Below are positions 1 to 7,080 of a stretch of DNA of 38,620 nucleotides, in pieces. The notes under the pieces are model-generated. The model made no database searches, was not told where the DNA came from, and saw nothing but the letters and a program-made list of their open reading frames with translations. The position numbers and the translations under genes were made by a program. The DNA is from CBETVX01 sp965539935 (lineage in GTDB: Bacteria; Bacillota; Clostridia; Peptostreptococcales; Caminicellaceae), in assembly GCA_965539935.1 (NCBI GenBank), contig CBETVX010000028.1, positions 1 through 38,620 on the forward strand, in the 5' to 3' direction. Position 1 is the first letter of the stretch, and each line of letters begins with the position of its first letter.

Positions 1-395
1 AAAACGAAGTAGATGAATTTTTAGATAGAATAATTGAAAGTTTTGAAAAGCTCACTAATGAAAATGAAGAATTAAAAGAAAAAAACAAATTACTCAATGA
101 ACAGTTGGGAAAATATAATAGTTTAGAGAAAACATTAAAAGATACTTTGGTAGTAGCTCAAAGTACTGCTGAAGAAGTAGCCATGAATGCTAATAAAAAA
201 GCTGAAATAATTATAAAAGAAGCCGAAGATAAAGCTAGAAAAATTATAGAAAATGCAAATGATGAAGTAATAAGAATAAATAAAGAATATGAAGAAGCAA
301 AAAAAGAATTTCAGATTTTTAAAACTAGGTTTAAAACATTACTTCAGGCACAACTTGATACAATTAATAGTGCTTTCGGAGATCAGCAAAATTAG
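1..395 (+). CDS. divIVA: DivIVA domain cell-division/polarity protein, C-terminal part
   Basis: The gene is cut by the left edge of the window; the first complete codon is at position 3. The visible 130 residues begin with the DivIVA hallmark NEVDEFLDRIIESFEKL and continue as a heptad-rich, charged coiled coil (many E, K and A residues) to a C-terminal tail ending FGDQQN. DivIVA proteins bind negatively curved membrane at septa and poles and recruit division or sporulation partners. A TTG at 105 could be mistaken for a start, but the open frame and the family signature run through to the edge, so the real start lies upstream. An imperfect hairpin follows. The family call is firm; the cellular role is inferred from the family. 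Confidence 0.9.
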   Translation, partial: NEVDEFLDRIIESFEKLTNENEELKEKNKLLNEQLGKYNSLEKTLKDTLVVAQSTAEEVAMNANKKAEIIIKEAEDKARKIIENANDEVIRINKEYEEAKKEFQIFKTRFKTLLQAQLDTINSAFGDQQN

Positions 396-426
396 ACCTA
401 TTACTACAAAATAAGTCTAAAATTTG

Positions 427-449
427 GACATGCTTTATAAAAGCATGTC
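427..449 (+). terminator. Hairpin after divIVA, possible terminator
   Basis: Nine-base arms GACATGCTT and AAGCATGTC flank a short loop, about 30 bases after the divIVA stop. The following sequence (TTAAATTAT) is T-rich but not a clean U-run, so termination strength is uncertain. Confidence 0.5.
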
Positions 450-521
450 TTAAATTATCTATATTAGTATTAATTTAGAAATTACCCAGGTAATAATTTT
501 TTAGTTATTAAGGAGGTTATT

Positions 522-1220
522 ATGTTGAGAGTAGGAATAATAGGTGCTATGGACGAAGAAATAGATATACTTAAAAATACCATGACTATCAGTGAAATCA
601 AAAATCTTGCAGGGATGAGTTTTTATATAGGATACTTGGAAGAAAAATCTGTAATACTAGTTAGGTGCGGAATTGGTAAAGTAAATGCTGCTATATGCAC
701 ACAAATATTAATCAATATTTTTTCTGTGACACATATTATCAATACTGGAGTAGCCGGTGCTATCTATGATGATTTAGATGTAGGTGATATAGTCATTTCT
801 TCAGATGTCATTGAACATGATTTTGATGCAACTAACTTTGGATATAACCCCGGAGAAATACCACGACTTGACAATTATAAATTTAAAGGCGATAAGAAGC
901 TAATTGATTTAGCTTTTAAAGCTAGTACCCATAAAAATATATCTAATAAAACTGTTATTGGAAGAATTTTATCTGGTGATGTTTTTGTTGCAAACCAAGA
1001 GAAAAAAGAATTTTTATGGAAGGTTTTTAAAGGGTATTGTGCTGAAATGGAAGGTGCTGCAATAGGTCATACATGCTATTTAAATGATATACCCTTCGTA
1101 ATTATTCGGGCTATGTCTGATAAAGCCGATGGTTCTGCTCATGTAAACTTTAATGAATTTTTACATAAAGCAGCAAAGAATTCAAGTAATATTGTTGTAG
1201 ATATATTAAAAACATTATAA
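522..1220 (+). CDS. mtnN: 5'-methylthioadenosine/S-adenosylhomocysteine nucleosidase
   Basis: This 232-residue protein has the length and motifs of the MtnN/Pfs family, which hydrolyses methylthioadenosine and S-adenosylhomocysteine to adenine plus the thio-sugar, clearing inhibitory by-products of SAM use. Visible features are the N-terminal VGIIGAMDEE with the acid at E12, the glycine-rich NTGVAG segment near residue 75, the EMEGAA purine and ribose-binding motif (E175, E177), and the SDKAD motif with the catalytic-type D200. The ATG follows AAGGAGG at 510-516. It lies alone between a hairpin and a strong terminator, so it is probably transcribed by itself. Its position next to divIVA, where many relatives have ileS, is atypical. 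The enzyme is soluble and cytoplasmic. Confidence 0.95.
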   Translation: MLRVGIIGAMDEEIDILKNTMTISEIKNLAGMSFYIGYLEEKSVILVRCGIGKVNAAICTQILINIFSVTHIINTGVAGAIYDDLDVGDIVISSDVIEHDFDATNFGYNPGEIPRLDNYKFKGDKKLIDLAFKASTHKNISNKTVIGRILSGDVFVANQEKKEFLWKVFKGYCAEMEGAAIGHTCYLNDIPFVIIRAMSDKADGSAHVNFNEFLHKAAKNSSNIVVDILKTL

Positions 1221-1229
1221 TTATTTTTT

Positions 1230-1258
1230 AGCTGCTGTGGATGCATACTACAGCAGCT
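1230..1258 (+). terminator. Rho-independent terminator after mtnN
   Basis: Nine-base perfect arms AGCTGCTGT and ACAGCAGCT enclose an 11-base loop and are followed by TTATAATTT, ten bases after the mtnN stop. Confidence 0.8.
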
Positions 1259-1337
1259 TTATAATTTAGTTTTTTCTTATTATTTTATTAAAATAAGGGC
1301 AAAATAATATTAATCTTAATATTAGGATGTGCATCAT

Positions 1338-1616
1338 ATGATAGAGGATAGAATTAAAACTTTGGAAAAAAAAATTGAATCGATGGCTCTAACATTAGAA
1401 AAAACTAAAATCGCAGAGTATACTGAAATAATAAATAATCCTAAAAGACTTTTAATAGTTAACTTTGTAGTTGGTTTAGCAAGAGGAATAGGAACAGCCA
1501 TAGGTTTTACTATTTTAGCTGCACTTATATTATATTTTATTAGACAATTAGTTAATCTTCCATTAATAGGTCAATATATTGCTCAATTAATAAATATTAT
1601 TGAAAATTATAGGTAG
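1338..1616 (+). CDS. DUF5665 small membrane protein
   Basis: A 92-residue protein. The N-terminal third (about residues 1-30) is a charged coiled-coil-like helix. It is followed by NPKRLLIVNFVVGLARGIGTA and a hydrophobic helix around residues 45-68, and then an amphipathic tail. This matches my memory of the DUF5665 family of clostridial proteins, whose function is unknown. A GTG nine bases upstream (1329) is in frame, but it is only two bases from the weak AGG Shine-Dalgarno; the ATG at 1338 has the better spacing. The stop overlaps the ribosome-binding site of yteA, so the two are translationally close. Two AT-rich inverted repeats lie just upstream. Confidence 0.75.
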   Translation: MIEDRIKTLEKKIESMALTLEKTKIAEYTEIINNPKRLLIVNFVVGLARGIGTAIGFTILAALILYFIRQLVNLPLIGQYIAQLINIIENYR

Positions 1617-1627
1617 GAGGAGTCAAT

Positions 1628-2290
1628 TTGAATAAAAAACAACTAAAATATTTTGAACAAAAATTATTAAAAGAAAAAGATGTAACTTTAAAGACCTTAC
1701 AAAGTGAAAGTGGAAATGGAGCACATAATTCTCTAAAGGATTATTATAGTGAGCTGTCTACTTATGATAATCATCCTGCCGATATTGGAAGTGAAACATA
1801 TGAAATGGAAATGAGGTTGAATTTAGAGGCTGCAGAACGAAGGCATCTTGAAAAAATAGATAATGCTTTAGAAAAAATAAATAACGGTACATATGGAATT
1901 TGTGTAAAATGTGGTAAAGATATAGAGTTTGATAGACTAGATATAATTCCAGAGGCAGAGGTATGTCAACGATGTAATGAATCTGATATATCACTTTCAA
2001 AAAAACTACAAACAAGACCTGTTGAAGAAGACATTTTAGATATACAATTCAGTAGAACAAACAAAGACAATACTAATTTTAATGGTTTTGATGAAGAAGA
2101 TACTTATCAACAAGTTGCTAGATTTAATAAGACGGACAAAAAGAGAATGGCCCTAGATTGGTATGATAACGATATGTATGACGAAAATATTTCGGGTGTA
2201 GTTGAAGATGTAGATAAAATAAGTGAGGATTATTATAAAAGTCAAATTGAAAATAGAAAAAATAACCAAGTCGATAGAAGCAAAGATTAA
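1628..2290 (+). CDS. yteA: TraR/DksA-type zinc-finger protein, YteA family
   Basis: This 220-residue protein carries an N-terminal helical region and a C4 zinc finger of the DksA/TraR type: C92 and C95 in CVKCGKD, C113 and C116 in VCQRC. The long acidic C-terminal extension, beyond the finger, is typical of the YteA sporulation-associated subfamily rather than true DksA. The molecular role is not established; binding in the RNA polymerase secondary channel is only an analogy. The start is TTG at 1628, preceded by GGAGG at 1616-1620, which overlaps the stop of the DUF5665 gene. Its last codons form the left arm of a palindromic terminator. The lspA gene often found next in relatives is absent here. 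Confidence 0.85.
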   Translation: MNKKQLKYFEQKLLKEKDVTLKTLQSESGNGAHNSLKDYYSELSTYDNHPADIGSETYEMEMRLNLEAAERRHLEKIDNALEKINNGTYGICVKCGKDIEFDRLDIIPEAEVCQRCNESDISLSKKLQTRPVEEDILDIQFSRTNKDNTNFNGFDEEDTYQQVARFNKTDKKRMALDWYDNDMYDENISGVVEDVDKISEDYYKSQIENRKNNQVDRSKD

Positions 2291-2301
2291 TCTTTGCTTC
2301 T
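2276..2301 (+). terminator. Palindromic terminator overlapping the yteA stop
   Basis: A 26-base perfect palindrome with arms AGAAGCAAAGATT and AATCTTTGCTTCT ends the gene; the stop codon sits in its centre. ATTTAAGTTTATTT follows. Being self-complementary it could act on both strands. Confidence 0.7.
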
Positions 2302-2316
2302 ATTTAAGTTTATTTG

Positions 2317-2325
2317 TGTTATAAT
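2317..2325 (+). promoter_or_regulatory. Extended -10 promoter for the RluD-family gene
   Basis: TGTTATAAT gives a perfect TATAAT with a TGn extension, about 35 bases before the TTG start and just after the yteA terminator. No good -35 is seen at 16-18 bases. Confidence 0.5.
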
Positions 2326-2358
2326 CATATATAATATATAAGTGAAGGAGTTATAGAT

Positions 2359-3276
2359 TTGAAAGAAGTTAAATTAATAGTTGAAGAAATTAATGGGTCC
2401 ATGAGGCTAGATGCATATCTATCTATGGAATTAAATGATATATCACGTTCTTATATTCAAAAACTGATAGAAGAAGGCAGAGTAACAGTTAATAGAGAAA
2501 TAATAAAATCAAAAAAACATAAAATTAATAAAGATGATGAAGTCTCTATTATTATACCAGAACCAAAAGAATTAAATTTAGAGCCAGAAAATATCCCTTT
2601 AGATATATTGTATGAAGATGAGGATGTTATTGTAGTTAATAAACCCCAAGGAATGGTGGTACATCCTTCTCCTGGTCATTACTCTGGCACATTAGTGAAT
2701 GCACTTCTTTATCATTGTGATAATCTTTCGTCAATAAATGGCATTATTCGACCTGGTATTGTTCATAGAATAGATAAAGATACTTCTGGAATTTTAATGG
2801 TAGCAAAAAATAATAATGCCCATAATTTTTTAGCCAAACAATTAAAAGAACACAGCACCAAAAGAATATATAATGCATTAGTTCATGGAGTAATAAATGA
2901 AGATACAGGAACTATTGATGCTCCTATAGGAAGACATCCTATTAATAGGTTAAAATATACAGTAACAAATAAAAATTCTAAACATGCTGTTACCCATTTT
3001 AAAGTTTTAGAAAGATATTCTAAATTTTCATTAGTGTGCTTGTAATTGGAGACAGGTAGAACCCATCAAATTCGTGTTCATATGTCTTATATTGGACATC
3101 CTCTAATAGGAGATCCTTTATATGGAATAAAAAAAGAGAAGATTAAAACAAATGGGCAAATTTTACATGCTAAGATTCTAGGATTCGTACATCCAACTAC
3201 AATGGAGTATATGGAATTTGAAGCTTCTCTTCCGAAATATTTTACTGATATAATAAAAAAAATAAAAGGAATATAA
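2359..3276 (+). pseudogene. RluD-family pseudouridine synthase interrupted by in-frame TAA
   Basis: Two abutting pieces in the same frame together make one 305-codon gene of normal family length. Piece one (2359-3045) has an S4 RNA-binding domain (about residues 15-75) and the catalytic block HRIDKDTSG with D139. Piece two (3046-3276) starts exactly at the conserved LETGRTHQIRVHM motif and ends with the usual C-terminus. They are split by TAA at 3043-3045, where relatives carry an ordinary residue such as Gln or Lys, so a single-base change (CAA or AAA to TAA) explains it. Nothing else is disturbed. The start TTG at 2359 has AAGGAG at 2345-2350. Members isomerise uridines in 23S rRNA (RluD) or tRNA. 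A truncated product would lack the C-terminal catalytic-fold segment. Alternatives are a sequencing error, readthrough, or reinitiation at TTG 3046. Confidence 0.85.
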
Positions 3277-3302
3277 AAATTTAATATATTTGAGGTGATA
3301 TT

Positions 3303-3839
3303 ATGAAGATAAAAGCAAAGATTATGGATGAAGTTGCAATGAATAGATCTATTACAAGATTAGCCCATGAGATTATTGAAAGAAATAAAGGGGTAGAGGA
3401 TGTTGCTTTGATTGGTATACATACAAGAGGAGTTCCCATTGCCCATAAAATTGCAAAAAAAATAAAACTAATTGAAAATGTTGATGTTTTAGTTGGGTCT
3501 TTAGACATAACATTATATAGAGATGATTTGTCAGAAGTAAATGATAAGGCTGTTATAAATAGCACAAGTATAACTTTCGATATTAACAATAAAAAGGTGG
3601 TATTGGTTGATGATGTAATTTTTACAGGAAGAACCGTAAGAGCAGCAATGGACGCAATAATTGATATTGGAAGACCAAAGAACATACAATTAGCAGTACT
3701 TATAGATAGAGGCCATAGAGAATTCCCTATTAGAGCTGACTATGTAGGCAAAAATGTACCTACTTCAAAAAAAGAGGTTGTTAAGGTGAATGTTGACGAC
3801 GTTGATGAAAATAATAATGTTTTGATATACGAAAAATAG
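3303..3839 (+). CDS. pyrR: PyrR, pyrimidine-responsive RNA-binding attenuator / uracil phosphoribosyltransferase
   Basis: A 178-residue protein of the type I PRTase fold. The PRPP-binding loop VVLVDDVIFTGRTVRAAMDAI lies near residues 100-120, preceded by GIHTRGVPIA. The C-terminal segment LIDRGHREFPIRADYVGKNVPT is characteristic of PyrR. In Bacillota PyrR binds pyr leader RNA when UMP is high and attenuates the pyrimidine operon; it also has uracil phosphoribosyltransferase activity. The start ATG follows GAGGTGAT. No pyr biosynthetic gene follows it: the next gene converges on it, and a strong terminator sits directly after the stop. It therefore acts in trans. No PyrR-type leader RNA was recognised in front of it. 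Confidence 0.93.
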   Translation: MKIKAKIMDEVAMNRSITRLAHEIIERNKGVEDVALIGIHTRGVPIAHKIAKKIKLIENVDVLVGSLDITLYRDDLSEVNDKAVINSTSITFDINNKKVVLVDDVIFTGRTVRAAMDAIIDIGRPKNIQLAVLIDRGHREFPIRADYVGKNVPTSKKEVVKVNVDDVDENNNVLIYEK

Positions 3840-3868
3840 CACAGAGCATTTATTCGCTCTGTGCTTTT
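3838..3868 (+). terminator. Bidirectional terminator between pyrR and rqcH
   Basis: Ten-base perfect arms AGCACAGAGC and GCTCTGTGCT with an eight-base loop, followed by TTTT on the plus strand. It overlaps the stop codon of pyrR and the 3' end of the minus-strand rqcH gene, so both convergent transcripts can end here. Confidence 0.85.
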
Positions 3869-5634
3869 AATTTAAGGATTTTTGATTTGTTTGGAGTAAC
3901 ATAAATAGTTTTATGATTAGTATAAATCACCATTCCTGGTTTTGCACCAGAGGGCTTTGACACATTTTTTATAGTTGTATAGTCTACTGGAACATTACTT
4001 GAGTATTTTGCTTTACTATTAAAGGCAGCAATTTCCGCAGCTTCAATTAAAGTATCATTAGGTACCTCTTTACCATCGGTATTAATTACTACATGGGACC
4101 CTGGAATATCTTTAGTATGCAGCCAAATATCATTTTTTGAAGCAGTTTTTAAAGTTAAAATATCGTTTTGTTTATTGTTCTTTCCTGCATATATAATAAA
4201 ACCATCACTGGATTTATATTTGTTTGGCCTTGAATTATTTTTAGTATTAGATTTTTTCACAGGTCTCTTTTTAATTATTTTTTGTTCAATAAGTTCTTCT
4301 TTAATTGCATCGATATTTGTAATATCATCAGTATTTTTTAAACTAACTAATACATTTTCTAAATAATTCACTTCATTTTTTGTTTCATTTATTTGTTCAC
4401 TAATTTTTTCTATTGCAGTTTTTAATTTATTATATTTTTTATAGTATTTTTGACTATTTTCTGGTCCAGTCAATCTAATATCAAGGGGAATTGTAATACT
4501 TGGTAACCCTTCTTCATAGTAATTTTCTACAGTCACTTCGGACATTCCCTTGGATATCTTATGGAGATTAGATAAAATAAGTTCTCCGTAAAGTTTATAT
4601 TTATCAGCATTCTTAGCATCAATAAGTTCTTGACTTTGTTTTTGAATTTTAAGATATAATCTATCTAATCTAGTATTTATAATTTTTATTAGATTAGAAG
4701 ACTTTTGTTTTATTCTTTCGTATTTAATTTTCTCTAAATAATATGTTTTAATAGTTTCACAAATTGAATCAAAATTCTTTTTAATAAATCTTGGTGTTTC
4801 ATAAATATCTAAATTAACAGATGAAAAATCTACTAAACTATCATCAGTGCCATCAATTACTATATTAGGAGAATAATTATTAGTTTTAATTATATTATCT
4901 CTATAATTTTGGATAGATAGCCACAGTTTTTCTAACAAACTTTCATTGTTTTCTGATATTGTTGTATCAATATCAATATTATTTATAAAACATAAATTTT
5001 TTGAAAAAATGGGGCTAATGCCCTGAAAGGATTTATACACCGCTTTATAGACTTTAGTACCTTTAGGATTTTCCATCATTTTATTATAAAACTCAGTATA
5101 ACCAATGTCATAAACATTTATTTTATTTTGGGAAGGTGGATATTCATAAGTTAAACCAGGTAATAATTGTCTCTTTCTACTAATACCCAACGGAATTCTT
5201 TTTATACTATCTATAATTTTATTATCGTTACTATCAACTAAAACTATATTACTATGCTTACCCATAATTTCTACAATTAGTTTTTTGATATTAAGATTAC
5301 CAAGCTCATCATAGGATTCTATTGAAAAAATTATTATTCTTTCAAAATCTAATTGTTTAATATCAACTATTTTACCACCACCAATATGTTTTCTTAAGAG
5401 CATACAAAACATAGGTGGAGACAAAGGATTTTCCTTTTTATGATCAGATAGAGTAATATAAGGATGACTATTATTTACACATAAAAGAAGCTTAGTATTA
5501 GCATTCTTAGTACCTCTTAGCTTAAGTAGTATTTCATCTTTTTCAGGTTGATGAATTTTATCTATTCTAGAGTTTACAATTTTTTCACATAACTCTTGAG
5601 TCATTGCATTTATAACTAAACCATCAAAAGGCAT
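3850..5634 (-). CDS. rqcH: RqcH / NFACT-family ribosome quality-control protein (FbpA-like)
   Basis: A 594-residue protein with the full RqcH architecture. It starts with the NFACT-N domain (MPFDGLVINAMTQEL, PPMFCMLLRKHIGGG near residue 80), then a helix-hairpin-helix and long charged coiled-coil arms in the middle. The C-terminal NFACT-R domain (about residues 465-570) has GKNNKQND and DIWLHTKDIPGSHVVI. RqcH binds 50S subunits that carry stuck peptidyl-tRNA and recruits tRNA-Ala to add C-terminal alanine tails, marking the peptide for degradation. The conserved Asp-Arg pair of NFACT-N is Glu-Arg here (E98, R99). Older annotations call it fibronectin-binding protein. The GGAGG Shine-Dalgarno and an extended -10 lie just upstream on the minus strand; it is monocistronic. 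Confidence 0.93.
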   Translation of the reverse strand: MPFDGLVINAMTQELCEKIVNSRIDKIHQPEKDEILLKLRGTKNANTKLLLCVNNSHPYITLSDHKKENPLSPPMFCMLLRKHIGGGKIVDIKQLDFERIIIFSIESYDELGNLNIKKLIVEIMGKHSNIVLVDSNDNKIIDSIKRIPLGISRKRQLLPGLTYEYPPSQNKINVYDIGYTEFYNKMMENPKGTKVYKAVYKSFQGISPIFSKNLCFINNIDIDTTISENNESLLEKLWLSIQNYRDNIIKTNNYSPNIVIDGTDDSLVDFSSVNLDIYETPRFIKKNFDSICETIKTYYLEKIKYERIKQKSSNLIKIINTRLDRLYLKIQKQSQELIDAKNADKYKLYGELILSNLHKISKGMSEVTVENYYEEGLPSITIPLDIRLTGPENSQKYYKKYNKLKTAIEKISEQINETKNEVNYLENVLVSLKNTDDITNIDAIKEELIEQKIIKKRPVKKSNTKNNSRPNKYKSSDGFIIYAGKNNKQNDILTLKTASKNDIWLHTKDIPGSHVVINTDGKEVPNDTLIEAAEIAAFNSKAKYSSNVPVDYTTIKNVSKPSGAKPGMVIYTNHKTIYVTPNKSKILKLKAQSE

Positions 5635-5661
5635 AATATCCCTCCTAAAAATTCTTTGTAA

Positions 5662-5670
5662 AGTATAACA
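5662..5670 (-). promoter_or_regulatory. Extended -10 promoter of rqcH
   Basis: On the minus strand TGTTATACT (TGn plus TATACT) lies about 30 bases upstream of the rqcH ATG. The -35 region is T-rich but weak. Confidence 0.45.
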
Positions 5671-5835
5671 TGTATTATGAATAAAAGAAAGCTGTATAAT
5701 AAATATAATATATCATAGATTAATTTTAAAGATTCTTTAATAACTAAAGAACATATGATAATATTATTATTAACAATAAAAATTTTTCTATAAAAAGGTA
5801 AAACAAAAGAATATCTTAAAAAAAAATTAATTTAA

Positions 5836-5844
5836 TGGTATAAT
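5836..5844 (+). promoter_or_regulatory. Extended -10 promoter for the yicC operon
   Basis: TGGTATAAT is a perfect -10 with a TGn extension, 48 bases before the yicC start. The -35 position holds only TTAAAA. A short inverted repeat TTGGT-agat-ACCAA (5851-5864) covers the expected start of transcription. The rest of the 257-base divergent gap is AT-rich and shows no gene or recognised riboswitch. Confidence 0.55.
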
Positions 5845-5891
5845 GTATATTTGGTAGATACCAATAAAGTGTTTAATCAGGAGGATAACAA

Positions 5892-6773
5892 ATGATAAGG
5901 AGTATGACTGGGTACGGTCGTGGAGAATATAAGGATAACAATACTAGTTTTGTGGTTGAGATGAAATCAGTAAATCATAGATATAGTGATATAATAATTA
6001 GGATGCCAAAAAAATTCTCCAGTTTGGAAGAAAGAATAAGACAATTGATAAAACTCCATATTAAAAGAGGGAGAGTAGAGGTATATATTAATTACGAATC
6101 CCAGGAAGAAGATAATATATTAATAAAACCCAATATGGATTTGGTCAATCAATACTATAACTCAATTAAAGAAATAAAAAATAATTTGAACTTGCCTACT
6201 GAGATAAAAGTTGATTCTTTAATAAATCTTCCAAATGTATTTGAATTGGAAGAAAAAGAAGAAAACCTTGAAGATATTTGGAGATTACTAGAAATTTCAA
6301 CAAAAGAAGCTTTAGATAAATTAATACAAATGCGTGAATCTGAAGGTCTGAAACTTTCAAAAGATATTGAAAAAAGAAGCCACTACATATATGATATAGT
6401 AAAAAAGATAGAGAAAAAGGCGCCAATAGTTATAAAGGAATACAGAGATAAATTGATTGAAAGAATTTCAAACTTAACTGAAGATGCTATAGAAGTAGAT
6501 GAGAATAGATTAGCATTAGAAGTGTCCATATATGCAGATAAAAGCAATATAACTGAAGAAGTAGTGAGACTTTTTAGCCATATTGAACAATTAAATAAAA
6601 CTATTAATGAAGAAGGTGTAATTGGTAGGAAGCTAGACTTTTTAATTCAAGAAATGAATAGAGAAATTAACACTATTGGTTCTAAATCTTCTGATATTGA
6701 AATATCTAATCTTGTTATAGAAGTTAAAAGTGAGCTAGAAAAAATAAGAGAGCAAGTACAAAATATTGAGTAA
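5892..6773 (+). CDS. yicC: YicC/YloC family endoribonuclease
   Basis: This 293-residue protein has the diagnostic start MIRSMTGYGRGEY, the N-terminal MKSVNHRYSDIIIRMP block, and the C-terminal DUF1732 block with GRKLDFLIQEMNREINTIGSKSSD (here near residues 243-266). YicC proteins are ring-forming endoribonucleases that take part in small-RNA and mRNA turnover. The ATG follows CAGGAGG. It heads a tight run with remA, gmk and rpoZ, an arrangement widely kept in Bacillota. Length and motifs are complete. Confidence 0.93.
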   Translation: MIRSMTGYGRGEYKDNNTSFVVEMKSVNHRYSDIIIRMPKKFSSLEERIRQLIKLHIKRGRVEVYINYESQEEDNILIKPNMDLVNQYYNSIKEIKNNLNLPTEIKVDSLINLPNVFELEEKEENLEDIWRLLEISTKEALDKLIQMRESEGLKLSKDIEKRSHYIYDIVKKIEKKAPIVIKEYRDKLIERISNLTEDAIEVDENRLALEVSIYADKSNITEEVVRLFSHIEQLNKTINEEGVIGRKLDFLIQEMNREINTIGSKSSDIEISNLVIEVKSELEKIREQVQNIE

Positions 6774-6789
6774 CTGGGGGATTGGGGTT

Positions 6790-7050
6790 ATGGATTTAAA
6801 ACTTGTAAATATAGGTTTTGGTAATGTAGTATCTTCAAACAGGATAATTGCAATTGTAAAACCAGAGTCTGCACCTATAAAAAGAATAATTAATGAAGCT
6901 AGAGAATCAGGGAAACTTGTAGATGCTACATATGGACGAAGAACAAGGGCTGTAATTATTTGCGATAGTGACCATATAATACTGTCATCTGTCCAACCGG
7001 AAACTATGGCACAAAGATTTAGTATAAAAGATCATTCTGATAGTCTTTAA
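6790..7050 (+). CDS. remA: RemA family transcriptional regulator (DUF370)
   Basis: An 86-residue protein that is almost entirely the conserved RemA core: KLVNIGFGNVV near the start, then KPESAPIKRIINEAR, DATYGRRTRAVII and VQPETMAQRF. In Bacillus RemA is a ring-shaped DNA-binding activator of biofilm-matrix and osmoprotection genes. In clostridia its targets are mostly unknown. A TTG at 6766 lies in frame and inside yicC, but the ATG at 6790 is preceded by GGGGG at 6776-6780 and gives the usual N-terminus. The gene sits between yicC and gmk as in many relatives. Confidence 0.92.
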   Translation: MDLKLVNIGFGNVVSSNRIIAIVKPESAPIKRIINEARESGKLVDATYGRRTRAVIICDSDHIILSSVQPETMAQRFSIKDHSDSL

Positions 7051-7080
7051 AATAATGTTTAACAAAGGAGAATCTTTATA

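Noticed and set aside
3043..3045. Recoding of TAA as a sense codon
   Set aside because: TAA ends many intact genes here, selenocysteine uses TGA and pyrrolysine TAG, and no recoding element is evident; a nonsense mutation or sequencing error is simpler.
3281..3685. Long minus-strand ORF antisense to pyrR
   Set aside because: Its composition is that of a shadow of the pyrR frame, it has no ribosome-binding site, and pyrR on the plus strand is a clear, complete gene.
6766..6789. Upstream TTG start for remA
   Set aside because: It would add eight residues foreign to the family; the ATG at 6790 has the GGGGG site at good spacing.
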